From Alphaproteobacteria bacterium (GTDB lineage: Bacteria; Pseudomonadota; Alphaproteobacteria; UBA6615), in NCBI GenBank assembly GCA_039980135.1, contig JBDXCV010000007.1, positions 1-64,000 of the forward strand: a stretch of 64,000 nucleotides of DNA, in the 5' to 3' direction. Below the pieces are notes generated by a model, which was not told where the DNA came from, made no database searches, and saw only the letters and a list, made by a program, of their open reading frames with translations. Position numbers and translations under genes: made by a program. This document shows positions 19,681 to 28,542 of the stretch, one piece after another. Within the stretch, counting starts at the first letter, position 1. Each line of letters starts with the position of its first letter.

Positions 19681-20567
19681 GAAAAGACGACCGTCCGGTC
19701 GCCGCGCAGCAGGACCCGCTGCTCGATGTGATAGCGCACGGCGCGGGCCAGAACGACGCTTTCCAGATCACGGCCGATCCGTTCCATGTCCTCGGGCGTT
19801 TGGGCGTGGCTTACCCGGCTGGTTTCCTGCTCGATGATCGGGCCTTCATCCAGGTCGGGGGTCACATAGTGGGCGGTGGCGCCGATCAGCTTTACCCCGC
19901 GCGCATGGGCCTGGTGATAGGGCTTGGCCCCCTTGAATCCCGGCAGGAAGGAATGGTGAATGTTGATGCAGCGGCCGCTGAGGTAGGCGCACATCTCCGG
20001 TGTCAGGATTTGCATGTAGCGCGCAAGAACGATCAGGTCGGCGCCGGTCGCTTCGATCAGCGCACGGATCTGCGACTCCTGCTCGTCCTTGGTCTCGGGT
20101 GTGACCGGTAGATGGTGATAGTCGAGGTGGTAGAAATCAGCGAGGGGTTGCTGATCGGGGTGGTTGGACACGATCCCCGCGATCTCGAGGCCCAGCGAGC
20201 CTGAACTGGTTCGGTACAGGAGGTCATTCAGGCAGTGACCCGGTTTGGAGACCAGTATGAGCGCCTTGGGCTTCACCTGTTGATCGTGGATGGAGCACTC
20301 CATGGAAAACCGGGCTGCGATGGGACCGAAAGCCGCTGAGATGTTGTCGATATTCGGGGTCGCGGTACCGGCGCCGAATACCGTGCGCATGAAGAACTGA
20401 CCGGACAGCTCGTCGTCGAACTGCGCCGATTCCAGGATGTTGCAATCCTGCTCGGCCAGAAAGCTTGCGACCGCGGCCACGATACCGCGCTGGTCGGGAC
20501 AGGACAGCTTCAGGATGTAGCGCCGGTCGAAATGTTGGGACGCTTCGGATGCGCTGACATCATTCAT
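19677..20567 (-). CDS. purU: formyltetrahydrofolate deformylase
   Basis: A 296-residue cytosolic enzyme that hydrolyses 10-formyl-THF to formate and THF. The N-terminal ACT domain (about 17-95) begins with the diagnostic LKLSCPDQRGIVAAVASFL. The C-terminal formyl-transferase domain carries the catalytic region NIHHSFLPGF (about 204) with the later Asp in TPDLDEGP. Length and order match PurU. It has its own upstream region and is not in an operon with a folate gene here. The stop codon overlaps that of the HlyD gene tail to tail. Confidence 0.95.
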   Translation of the reverse strand: MNDVSASEASQHFDRRYILKLSCPDQRGIVAAVASFLAEQDCNILESAQFDDELSGQFFMRTVFGAGTATPNIDNISAAFGPIAARFSMECSIHDQQVKPKALILVSKPGHCLNDLLYRTSSGSLGLEIAGIVSNHPDQQPLADFYHLDYHHLPVTPETKDEQESQIRALIEATGADLIVLARYMQILTPEMCAYLSGRCINIHHSFLPGFKGAKPYHQAHARGVKLIGATAHYVTPDLDEGPIIEQETSRVSHAQTPEDMERIGRDLESVVLARAVRYHIEQRVLLRGDRTVVFS

Positions 20568-20649
20568 GGGTAGGGGGCGCCGGCTCGTCGAAATTGGTGC
20601 GAGCCGGGTTTTAGAAGGTCACACGGCCAATTTGCAAGCGTTTCGCAGT

Positions 20650-21030
20650 TTAGCGATTACTCGGTGGCGCAAGATCGATCGATTTGATCCAGTATTGCCG
20701 GGATAGCCAGCGCACACCGGACGGTTGCACACGCGCGAGCTGGGTTGTTGGGCCGTCGGTGCCGCGTTGTACGCCAACCTCGTTGTAGACGTTTGAATGG
20801 AAACGTTCCGGCGGGAATTTGGCGGTCACCAGGAGATTGACGGTCTCCGGGCGTGCGTCCAGCGCAGTCTCCAACGCATCGGTGATGCGTGTGGGGCCGG
20901 TTACGCGGCCATAGCCTTCCCAGCCGATCCAGATCGCCGCCACGAAGGCAATGAACAGGATGTCCCGACGTTTGTACCAGGCCCGGCGCCGGCGAACCGG
21001 GCGGACTTCATCCATTTCTTGTGATGTCAT
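20650..21030 (-). CDS. small single-pass membrane protein in the ABC importer operon
   Basis: 126 residues with a basic N-terminus (RPVRRRRAWYKRRD), one membrane helix at about 24-44 and a periplasmic tail of about 80 residues. The start at 21030 is chosen because it follows the permease stop (21032) directly, with a single base between them; this implies translational coupling. I do not recognise the family. Its conserved place as last gene of a transporter operon suggests an accessory subunit or stabilising factor. The longer in-frame start at 21111 would overlap the permease by 80 nt and is less likely. Confidence 0.65.
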   Translation of the reverse strand: MTSQEMDEVRPVRRRRAWYKRRDILFIAFVAAIWIGWEGYGRVTGPTRITDALETALDARPETVNLLVTAKFPPERFHSNVYNEVGVQRGTDGPTTQLARVQPSGVRWLSRQYWIKSIDLAPPSNR

Positions 21031-21031
21031 A

Positions 21032-21892
21032 TCAAGTAGGCTTCCAGACGAGACCCCACCGCTCGATGGTCCATTTTTCAAGCGGGACGAGAACCCAACG
21101 GTCGGTGGCAAGGAAAATGATGGAGATCAGGATCACGCCGAGGAACACTTCCTCGGTTTTGAATTCCTGCGCGGAAACGAAAATCATGAATCCGAGCCCG
21201 CTGTCGCCACCGATCATCTCGGCGGCGATCAATGCGCGCCAGCCAAATCCCATGGACATGCGCAGACCGGTGATAATCGAGGTCATCGCACCCGGCAGGT
21301 AGACCTGCAGGATGGCGTCGAGCCGCGAACCGCCAAGTGTTTGCACACCCTGAACCAGAACCTTGGGAACGGCGCGAACGCCCATCATCGTGTTGAAGAA
21401 CAGCAACCAGAAGATTGTGTTCAACATGATGAAGAGGGTGGTTTCCCAGCCGACACCGAACCAGACAATCGCGAGCGGGATCCAGGCGATCCCGGATACG
21501 GAGTTCATGAACACGCCGATCGGCTCCAGATAGGCGGAAACGACACGGTTCATGCCGGCCATGATGCCGAATGCGATGCCCAGCGGAACGCCCACGACCA
21601 TGGCGAGAATCACGCGGGCGATCGACGACGAGATGTGGTTGGTCAACTGACAGCCGTTGTGCCCCTCGATCGCGGCGAAGACGCCCGGGCAGTCGCTCTG
21701 CAGCCAGAAGATGGCCCCCCAGACATCCGCGATCGGCGGAATTTCAACCGGCTCGAACCACACGAATATCGTGTTCAGGTGCCAGAGGAAGATCAGAACG
21801 ACAAAGGGAATGAGACCGAGGATGAACTTGCGCAGGCGCTGACGGCCAAACTTGCGCTGAACGGCGACGGAAAATTCGGTAATGGCGGTCAT
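21032..21892 (-). CDS. ABC importer permease, nitrate/sulfonate/taurine family, subunit A
   Basis: A 286-residue inner-membrane permease of the SsuC/TauC/NrtB family. It has about six membrane helices and a coupling EAA-type loop (LGGSRLDAILQVYLPGAMTSIITGLR). An insert of about 30 residues after the second helix (IFWLQSDCPGVFAAIEGHNGCQL) contains two Cys and is not present in its partner. The start overlaps the stop of the second permease by 4 nt. The two permeases differ clearly, so the channel is probably a heterodimer. Confidence 0.88.
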   Translation of the reverse strand: MTAITEFSVAVQRKFGRQRLRKFILGLIPFVVLIFLWHLNTIFVWFEPVEIPPIADVWGAIFWLQSDCPGVFAAIEGHNGCQLTNHISSSIARVILAMVVGVPLGIAFGIMAGMNRVVSAYLEPIGVFMNSVSGIAWIPLAIVWFGVGWETTLFIMLNTIFWLLFFNTMMGVRAVPKVLVQGVQTLGGSRLDAILQVYLPGAMTSIITGLRMSMGFGWRALIAAEMIGGDSGLGFMIFVSAQEFKTEEVFLGVILISIIFLATDRWVLVPLEKWTIERWGLVWKPT

Positions 21893-22704
21893 CGTTGTAC
21901 GAGCCCCCAGCGTTCGATGGTGTCGGATTCAAGCGGGCGCAACAGGTAGTGATCCAGCATGATCCAGGTCAGTCCGATGAGCATCATGCCGAGAATGATC
22001 TGTGCGGTATTGTCGAGTTCCTGACCCGCAAAGATCATGTTGCCGAGGCCCGCCTGGCCCGCGAGCATTTCACCGGCAATCACGGCGCGCCATGCAAAGC
22101 CGATGGAAAGGCGCGACCCGATGGCGACCGAGGGCATCGCACCCGGCAGCAGCACGTCCTTGACGATCTGGAACCGCGAAGCGCCGAGGGTACGCGCCGC
22201 GCTGATGTAGCGCATCGGCACCGAGCGTACGCCCGACAGGACGTTGAATGCGATGGGAAAGAAACTTGTGTAAAGGATCACGATCAGGACGGTCGTGTTG
22301 CTGTTACCGAACCAGATGACGATCACCGGGAAAATGGCGATGCCGGACACGGACTGAAAGAAGTTCATCAGCGGATAGAACATGTCCGCGATGTTGCGAT
22401 TCAGGCCGAGCAATAGTCCGAACGGTATGCCCAGCGCGATCCCGATGACGCTGCCAATGACAAGCCGGGTAAGGGTGTCGGCATAGAAACTGACCAGGAC
22501 GCCTTTCTCGAGCAGATCGACCGACGAGACGAGTGTTGTCAGAGGCGAGGGAAGATAGCGATCGGGCCGTTCGATGACCGCCGAGATGATCGTCCAGAGG
22601 ATCAGGACGCCAACCAGCAGAATGAGCAGCTGGATCGCGCGGCTGTCCGTGACCGTTTTCTTGAACGATTTACGCCGGGTCGGCGCGGTATCAACCGTCG
22701 TCAT
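21889..22704 (-). CDS. ABC importer permease, nitrate/sulfonate/taurine family, subunit B
   Basis: A 271-residue permease of the SsuC/TauC type with six helices and a well-kept EAA loop ([26 protein letters not shown]). It overlaps the ATPase gene upstream by 14 nt and the second permease downstream by 4 nt, so it is tightly coupled to both. It lacks the cysteine-containing insert of subunit A. The substrate cannot be deduced from the permease. Confidence 0.88.
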   Translation of the reverse strand: MTTVDTAPTRRKSFKKTVTDSRAIQLLILLVGVLILWTIISAVIERPDRYLPSPLTTLVSSVDLLEKGVLVSFYADTLTRLVIGSVIGIALGIPFGLLLGLNRNIADMFYPLMNFFQSVSGIAIFPVIVIWFGNSNTTVLIVILYTSFFPIAFNVLSGVRSVPMRYISAARTLGASRFQIVKDVLLPGAMPSVAIGSRLSIGFAWRAVIAGEMLAGQAGLGNMIFAGQELDNTAQIILGMMLIGLTWIMLDHYLLRPLESDTIERWGLVQR

Positions 22705-23488
22705 CGCTGGTAACCTCCGAGCGCACGAGGCTCAGGATTTCGTCGCGGGCTGCGAGGAAACGGGGATTGTTCCCCATGTCTTTCCACAGCCGTTCTTCGC
22801 GCGGAATGTCGATCTCGATTTCGGATTTGACCATGCCCGGTCGGCGCGAGAAGACGATGCATCGGTCACCCAGGAATGCGGCTTCCTCGACCGAATGGGT
22901 GATGAACAGGATAGTCTTCTTGGTCGCCATGACGACGCGGTTGAGCTCATCCTGAAGTGTGATCCGGGTCTGCGCATCGACGGCGGCAAAGGGCTCGTCC
23001 ATCAACATGATCACGGGGTCGGCGCATAGTGTACGCGCCACGGCAACACGTTGCTTCATGCCACCGGACAATTCGTGGGGGTAGCGGTCCTCGAAGCCGG
23101 ACAGGCCGACCAGGTCCACATACTCCTGAACGCGGCGCTCGCGCTCTTCCTTCGGCACACGGCGCAGCTCAAGGCCATGGCCAATATTTCGATTCACGGT
23201 CCGCCAAGGCAGGATGGCGTGTTCCTGGAACACCACGCCCCGATCCGGGCCCGGTCCGCGGATGTCGACACCATCCACCATGGCACGGCCTTCGCGATAC
23301 GGAAGCAGGCCGGCAATGATGTTAAGGAAAGTCGTTTTACCGCAGCCACTGGGGCCAACGATCGCGACGAACTCGTTCTCGTAAATCTGCAGGTTGATGT
23401 CCTGCAACGCGTGAACGGATTCACCCGTATATTCGTCGGGATAGTGGTGCGCGAGGCCCTGGACAATAAGTTTTGCGTCGGTGGTCAT
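22691..23488 (-). CDS. ABC importer ATPase, SsuB/TauB/NrtD-like
   Basis: A 265-residue nucleotide-binding subunit. Walker A GPSGCGKT is at 45-52, the Q-loop in [11 protein letters not shown] near 88, signature LSGGMKQR at 140-147, Walker [12 protein letters not shown] near 161-171 and the H-loop in [10 protein letters not shown]. The PWRTV segment after the Q-loop and the SVEEA ending are typical of the nitrate/sulfonate/taurine importer group. It energises the two permeases encoded directly downstream. Confidence 0.92.
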   Translation of the reverse strand: MTTDAKLIVQGLAHHYPDEYTGESVHALQDINLQIYENEFVAIVGPSGCGKTTFLNIIAGLLPYREGRAMVDGVDIRGPGPDRGVVFQEHAILPWRTVNRNIGHGLELRRVPKEERERRVQEYVDLVGLSGFEDRYPHELSGGMKQRVAVARTLCADPVIMLMDEPFAAVDAQTRITLQDELNRVVMATKKTILFITHSVEEAAFLGDRCIVFSRRPGMVKSEIEIDIPREERLWKDMGNNPRFLAARDEILSLVRSEVTSDDDG

Positions 23489-23505
23489 GATATTCCTGAA
23501 GGTTC

Positions 23506-23536
23506 GACGGGCGCGAACGACGAATCCGCGCCCGTC
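23506..23536 (-). promoter_or_regulatory. stem-loop after binding-protein gene 1
   Basis: GACGGGCGCG pairs with CGCGCCCGTC across an 11-nt loop, 40 nt after the stop of the first binding-protein gene and 17 nt before the ATPase start. A nearly identical stem, in the same relative place, follows the second binding-protein gene. There is no T-run, so it is more likely an mRNA 3'-end protecting or partial-attenuation hairpin than a full terminator. Confidence 0.6.
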
Positions 23537-23575
23537 ATGTCATCAACTGAAATGAAGATCAAAACTGCGGCAGGC

Positions 23576-24595
23576 CTAGCTGGCTTTCCCCAGGTCGGCA
23601 AACCACTCCGGATGCCGCTTCATCGTCGATTCGATGAACTTGGAATCCAGATACTTGGATGCCGCGAACGGTGCCTTCATCTTCTTCTGCTCGAGGAGAA
23701 GCGCGTTGGCATTCTCGAATGCGATGGCCGTGTTCGGACCAATCCGGGGGTCATAGACCCAGAAGTCGAGACCCGCGAGGACCTCTTCCTTGGTCATGTT
23801 CACGAAGCGGGTGCCGATCTCGGCGACTTCCTGCTTGTTGGCGGGATTGCGGACATAAGCGGCAGCTTCAGAAATCGCATCGACGAACTTCTGAGTTTTA
23901 GCTTCGTCCTTGTAGACCCGGTCCGGGTTTCCGTGCAGATAGGCGCAGAAGCAGACGAGATCGCCGCCACGCTTCACGACCTTCGCACCGGCGACCTTCT
24001 GGCTGGCGCGGAACACGAACGGCTCCCATGCCGCGATGGCGTCAACGCCACCCGTGTCGAGAACGGAGACGAGGCCCGGCGGACGCGTGTTCACGCGCTC
24101 GACATCGTTGACGCCGAGGCCGGCTTCCTTCATCGCCTGGAGCAACCAGACGTCACCCGTTGAGCCGAACGTCACACCGACTTTCTTGCCCTTCAGGTCG
24201 GCGACCGAATTAATTCCCGAGCTGCCCGAAGCAACGAGCGCCACAACTGCATCGGCGGTCGGCTTCTCGAACGCTGCGCCGACATAGCCGACGACACCGC
24301 GGACGTCGAGCCCACGCTCGAGCGCGGCACCGACATTGGTGAACGCGGCCGGTGCGAAGTCAAACTCTCCCGCGCGCAGGCCCTTGGAAAGTTCGGAGCC
24401 CGTGTTGCGGATCTCGACCTTCACGTCGACGCCGTTCTTGGCGAAGAAGCCCTTTTCCTGCGCGACGAAAACAGCAAGGCCACCGGGATTACCCGCGGCA
24501 CCGACGACGAGATCCTGTGCGCTCGCCGGATTGCCGAGCGCCACAAACGGCAATACCGCCGCCGCAATGGCAATATATTTCAATGATTTGAACAA
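23576..24595 (-). CDS. ABC importer periplasmic binding protein 1 (NMT1/SsuA-like)
   Basis: A 339-residue exported solute-binding protein. The signal peptide ends at ASA-QD, followed by the NMT1/THI5-like two-lobe fold (VVGAAGNPGGLAVFVAQEKGFF, LKGKKVGVTFGSTGD, VDAIAAWEPFVF). A Cys pair in VCFCAYLH near the hinge is unusual. The ligand is unknown; the family binds small sulfonates, nitrate or pyrimidines. It is closely similar to the second binding protein at 25004-26023, I estimate between 75 and 80 percent identical by eye. It is first in line before the ATPase gene, so it is likely the operon's own receptor. Confidence 0.9.
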   Translation of the reverse strand: MFKSLKYIAIAAAVLPFVALGNPASAQDLVVGAAGNPGGLAVFVAQEKGFFAKNGVDVKVEIRNTGSELSKGLRAGEFDFAPAAFTNVGAALERGLDVRGVVGYVGAAFEKPTADAVVALVASGSSGINSVADLKGKKVGVTFGSTGDVWLLQAMKEAGLGVNDVERVNTRPPGLVSVLDTGGVDAIAAWEPFVFRASQKVAGAKVVKRGGDLVCFCAYLHGNPDRVYKDEAKTQKFVDAISEAAAYVRNPANKQEVAEIGTRFVNMTKEEVLAGLDFWVYDPRIGPNTAIAFENANALLLEQKKMKAPFAASKYLDSKFIESTMKRHPEWFADLGKAS

Positions 24596-25003
24596 GTTAC
24601 CCTCCCAGGTACGCTTATTTATGTCTAAGACGTTTATTATTTTTTGTTAACTCACTATCCGGAGGTTGATGGCCAATATCAACCTTTTCATGGTCCGGTC
24701 AGGGCCGACGGTACCGATTCAGCCCGTCGTACCGTTCACTATGACGTGAGGCGCCAGCGCAAGCTGGACGTGGCTTTGCGGTGCGGGCGAATGATCCGAT
24801 GCCGGTGGGGCGTCGCGCGAAGCACGTATCATGTGTCGGCCACGCATCAATGCTGTTGATCTGAACGAGCCACCGCGGCGGCGTAGTGCCGTCGCGTCTG
24901 TGCGTAATCGGGGAACGGGTTTCAGATGCAATGACGGGCACAGATGCATATCTGTGCCCGTCATGTCTTCAAGTCTCTAAGACTTTTTGCAAGCCTGGAT
25001 GGC
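24596..25003. other. 408-bp gap between the two binding-protein genes
   Basis: No credible ORF. The left end (about 24600-24660) is AT-rich and carries the leader and probably the promoter of binding-protein gene 1, including its GGGAGGG ribosome site. The right end holds a perfect 13-bp stem-loop at 24933-24962. The middle shows nothing I recognise. Confidence 0.6.
24933..24962 (-). promoter_or_regulatory. stem-loop after binding-protein gene 2
   Basis: GACGGGCACAGAT pairs perfectly with ATCTGTGCCCGTC around a 4-nt loop, 42 nt beyond the stop of binding-protein gene 2. The GACGGGC/GCCCGTC base and the following ATGTC are shared with the stem at 23506. It probably ends or protects the monocistronic message, although the run of T residues expected of an intrinsic terminator is absent. 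Confidence 0.65.
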
Positions 25004-26023
25004 TCAGCGACCTGGCGCCAGGTCGGCGAACCATTCCGGATGCCGCTTCATCGTCGACTGGACGAATTTGGGATCCAGATATCTGTCTGCCGCATAGGGC
25101 TTCTTCATCTTCTTCTGTTCGAGCAGAAGCGCGTTGGCATCTTCGAAGGCTTTGGCGGTGTTCTCACCAATCCGCGGGTCGTAGACCCAGAACGGGAGGC
25201 CCCCAAGGACCTCTTCCTTCGTCATGTTCACGAAGCGTGTACCGATTTCGGCCACTTCCTCGCGGTTGGCCGGGTCGCGGACGTAGGCCGCAGATTCAGA
25301 AATCGCATCGACGAACTTCTGCGTCTTGGCTTCGTCCTTGTAGACCGTGTCCGGCTTCGCATGGAGGTAGGCGCAGAAGCAGACGAGATCGCCACCGCGC
25401 TTGACGACTTTGGCGCCAGGTACTTTCTGGAGCGTGCGGAAAATGAACGGTTCCCAAGCCGAAATGGCATCGACGCCACCCGTGTCGATCACCGATACGA
25501 GACCCGGCGGACGGGTGTTGACCCGATCGATGTCATTGACGGAAAGGCCGACCTGCTTAAGGGCCTGCTGGAGCCAGACATCGCCGGTCGTGCCGAAGGT
25601 GACACCGACTTTCTTGCCTTTGAGGTCCTCGATGGAATTAATTCCGGAATCGGCGGTCGCGACCAGGGCGACAACATCGTCCGCTGTCGTCTTTGCGTAG
25701 GCTGCGCCCACATAGCCGACGACGGCGCGGACATCGAGACCGCGCTCGAGGGCGGCACCGACATTGGTGAAAGAGGCCAACGCATAGTCAAACTCACCGG
25801 CGCGCAGGGCCTTGGACAGTTCCGAGCCGGTGTTGCGAACTTCGACCTTCACGTCGATGCCGTTCTTGTTGAAGAAGCCCTTCTCCTGTGCGACGAAGAC
25901 CGTGAGGCCACCAGGGTTGCCGGCGGCGCCGACAACGAGGTCCTGGGCGTTTACCGCCTGGCTGAATGCGGCGACCGGCAGCGCGGCTGCGGCGAAAGCC
26001 AAATACTTCAATGATTTGATCAA
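25004..26023 (-). CDS. ABC importer periplasmic binding protein 2 (paralogue of binding protein 1)
   Basis: A 339-residue exported binding protein, collinear with binding protein 1 without gaps. The signal peptide ends near NAQD. All landmark motifs are kept, including the VCFCAYLH cysteines, MTKEEVL and MKRHPEWFADL. Differences cluster at surface positions and around the hinge (for example the A-S-F versus A-A-F and L-P-F versus L-D-F segments), which could shift ligand preference. It lies upstream of gene 1 on the same strand with a 408-bp gap and its own 3' stem-loop, so it is probably a separately transcribed duplicate sharing the same transporter. Confidence 0.9.
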   Translation of the reverse strand: MIKSLKYLAFAAAALPVAAFSQAVNAQDLVVGAAGNPGGLTVFVAQEKGFFNKNGIDVKVEVRNTGSELSKALRAGEFDYALASFTNVGAALERGLDVRAVVGYVGAAYAKTTADDVVALVATADSGINSIEDLKGKKVGVTFGTTGDVWLQQALKQVGLSVNDIDRVNTRPPGLVSVIDTGGVDAISAWEPFIFRTLQKVPGAKVVKRGGDLVCFCAYLHAKPDTVYKDEAKTQKFVDAISESAAYVRDPANREEVAEIGTRFVNMTKEEVLGGLPFWVYDPRIGENTAKAFEDANALLLEQKKMKKPYAADRYLDPKFVQSTMKRHPEWFADLAPGR

Positions 26024-26181
26024 AGGTGTTCTCCCTTTCGAGGTTTGGTCGTGTTGAATGATTGTTATTGTGGCGCGACTATTGAATGGAGCGGCCCGGA
26101 TAGCAACTCAAAAACCGGAACAAGTGTGATCCGGTGTTGACCGCTGGATATTGAGCCCGGGGAATCAATTGCGGGGCTCCG

Positions 26182-28503
26182 TTACGCGGCAGACTTTCGT
26201 ATCGCCTGCCAGACTTTCTGGGGGGTGACCGGGGTATCGATTTCCCGCACATCATATTCCGCCAGGGCATCGAGGACCGCGTTGACGATCGTCGGTGTGC
26301 CGGCAACCGTGCCGCCTTCGCCGACCCCCTTGGCGCCGATCGGGTTCGATTTGCTGAACACCGGACTGAAATCCACGTTGATCTCGGGCATCAAATCCGC
26401 GCGGGGGACGCCATAATCCATCAGCGATCCGGCGAGCAACTGGCCGCTTTCCGGGTCATAGGCGACATCCTCCAGGAGCGCCTGTCCGACGCCCTGCACG
26501 ACACCGCCGTGGATCTGGGCCTGCGCGAGCAGCGGGTTGATGACCGTGCCGATGTCATCGACGACCGTATAGCGGTCGATGCGGACCGCACCCGTGTCCG
26601 GATCGATCTCGACTTCGGCGATATGGCAGCCGTTGGGGAAGCTGGGTACTTCGGCCGCGAACGCGCCGACGCCCTGCAGGCCGACCCCCAGTTCACTGGG
26701 CACATGCACCGGCATGAACGACATCTGCGCCACCTGCTTGAGGGGCATTTCCTTGTCCGTGCCGGCGATTGTGAACTTGCCGTCGCTAAATTCGATGTCG
26801 GCGGCGTCGGATTCCATGAAGTGCGCGGCGAACTTCTTGCCGCGTTCGATCACTTCATCCGCCGCTGCGCGGAGCGCACTGCCGCCGACCATCATGGAGC
26901 GTGACGCATAGGTGCCGCGGCCGATCGCCACCTCATCGGTGTCCGCCTGGGCCAGCCTGACATCCTCGATCGGGACGTCGAGCCATTCCGCCAGCATCTG
27001 GGAGAATGAGGTCTCATGGCCCTGACCGTGGGACAGTACGCCGGATACGATCGTGACCGTGCCACTGGGGTCGAAGCGGATCTCCATGCGCTCGTTGAAA
27101 ATGCCGGTGTTGTCCACGTAATAGACGATCCCCCGGCCGCGTTTGAGTCCCTCGGCTTCCGTCGCCGCCTTGCGGGCGTCGTACCCATCCCAGTCGGCGA
27201 TGCCGCGGGCCTTGTCCAGCGCGGTTGCATAGTCGCCCGTATCGTAGGTCCAGCCCGTGAGTGTGGAATGGGGCATTTCCTCGGGCGTGATGAAGTTGAT
27301 GCGCCGCAGCTCGGCCCGGTCGATCCCGGTCTCGCGGGCAGCGGCATCGAGGACCCGCTCCATGATGTAGACCGCCTCGGGCCGCCCGGCACCGCGATAG
27401 GGCACGGTCGGAGAGGTGTTGGAGAAGACCGCCTTGTTGATCACGTCCACATTGGGGATGTTGTAGACGGTCGGCGCCAGCTTGACGGCGAACAGCACGG
27501 GGATGGCACCCGCGCCTTCGATATAGGCCCCGACATTGTGCAGCGCGTGCCAGCGCAGCGCGACGAACTTGCCGTTTTCATCGAGCGCCAGTTCCGCCTC
27601 GACGGTCTGGTCGCGCCCGTGATCGTCTCCCATCATCGCTTCGCTGCGTGTCGCGATCCATTTGACCGGGCGCTCGACGCGCTTGCAGGCCCAGGCGACG
27701 ACGGCCTCTTCGGGATAGACGTGCCCCTTCATGCCGAACCCGCCGCCGACATCCTTCGCGACCACGCGGATCATACTCTCGGGTACGTTCAGGTTCTGGG
27801 ACGCGAGGCCCTGTCGGATGCCATGCACGTTTTGCGTACTTGTATAAAAGGTGAGGCGCCCCGTGCTGCTGTCGAAATCACCCAGGCAGCCGCGCGGCTC
27901 CATCGTCATCGCGTCGAGGCGATTATTGTGGAGCTTGAGGCGGGTCACATGGTGCGCGCCCTTGATGGCCGCGTCGGTTGCGTCGCCGTTGCCGAGGCGC
28001 AGGGTAAAGCTGACGTTGTTCTCCGCTTCGTCATGGACGAGAGGGGCGCCGTCCTTGACGGCGTCGGTGGCCGTGATGACGGCCGGCAGTTCGGCGTACT
28101 CGATCGTCACGAGATCGGCAGCATCGCGCGCCTGGTCCTCGCTCTCGGCGATGACAACGGCCACGCGCTCACCCACGAACCGCACCCGGTCGCTGGCGAG
28201 AGGCATGTGCATCGTCCGGTGCCCGGGAGGGCCACCCATGTCTTCCGGCATGACGCCGCCGGTCGGTCCCATGCCGTCGCCCGCATAGTCGACACCCGTC
28301 AGGACGGCGACGACGCCGGGTGCGGATTCGGCAGCGGATGTGTCGATCGAATTGATGTCGGCATGGGCGTGCGGCGAGTAGATGAAGACGGCATAGGTCT
28401 GCCGGGCCAGGACCATGTCGGAGACGTAGCGTCCGCGGCCGGTCAGAAATTTTGGATCTTCTTTGCGACGGACCGATTGGCCAATACCGAACTGCATAGT
28501 CAT
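26182..28503 (-). CDS. molybdopterin-binding large subunit, form II CoxL-like (xanthine oxidase family)
   Basis: A 773-residue cytoplasmic hydroxylase large subunit. The N-terminus has the family opening GIGQSVRRKEDPKFLTGRG. The active-site loop reads PYRGAGR near residue 365, which is the form II motif; true CO dehydrogenase (form I) has AYRCSFR. The catalytic Glu lies in KGVGEGG near the C-terminus. Form II proteins usually act on aldehydes or N-heterocycles. Neither the FAD (CoxM) nor the iron-sulfur (CoxS) subunit gene is adjacent, so partners must lie elsewhere. It is followed on the same strand by unrelated transport genes and preceded by a SnoaL-like gene. Confidence 0.88.
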   Translation of the reverse strand: MTMQFGIGQSVRRKEDPKFLTGRGRYVSDMVLARQTYAVFIYSPHAHADINSIDTSAAESAPGVVAVLTGVDYAGDGMGPTGGVMPEDMGGPPGHRTMHMPLASDRVRFVGERVAVVIAESEDQARDAADLVTIEYAELPAVITATDAVKDGAPLVHDEAENNVSFTLRLGNGDATDAAIKGAHHVTRLKLHNNRLDAMTMEPRGCLGDFDSSTGRLTFYTSTQNVHGIRQGLASQNLNVPESMIRVVAKDVGGGFGMKGHVYPEEAVVAWACKRVERPVKWIATRSEAMMGDDHGRDQTVEAELALDENGKFVALRWHALHNVGAYIEGAGAIPVLFAVKLAPTVYNIPNVDVINKAVFSNTSPTVPYRGAGRPEAVYIMERVLDAAARETGIDRAELRRINFITPEEMPHSTLTGWTYDTGDYATALDKARGIADWDGYDARKAATEAEGLKRGRGIVYYVDNTGIFNERMEIRFDPSGTVTIVSGVLSHGQGHETSFSQMLAEWLDVPIEDVRLAQADTDEVAIGRGTYASRSMMVGGSALRAAADEVIERGKKFAAHFMESDAADIEFSDGKFTIAGTDKEMPLKQVAQMSFMPVHVPSELGVGLQGVGAFAAEVPSFPNGCHIAEVEIDPDTGAVRIDRYTVVDDIGTVINPLLAQAQIHGGVVQGVGQALLEDVAYDPESGQLLAGSLMDYGVPRADLMPEINVDFSPVFSKSNPIGAKGVGEGGTVAGTPTIVNAVLDALAEYDVREIDTPVTPQKVWQAIRKSAA

Positions 28504-28542
28504 GCTCCTCCCAGAAAACGCTTACAGACTAGTGGGTGTTGT

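Noticed and set aside
23580-26020. Duplicated binding proteins as a mobile-element or assembly artefact
   Set aside because: The copies differ throughout (roughly a fifth of residues) and have distinct flanks, so this is an old duplication, not an assembly error, and no transposase or terminal repeats are present.
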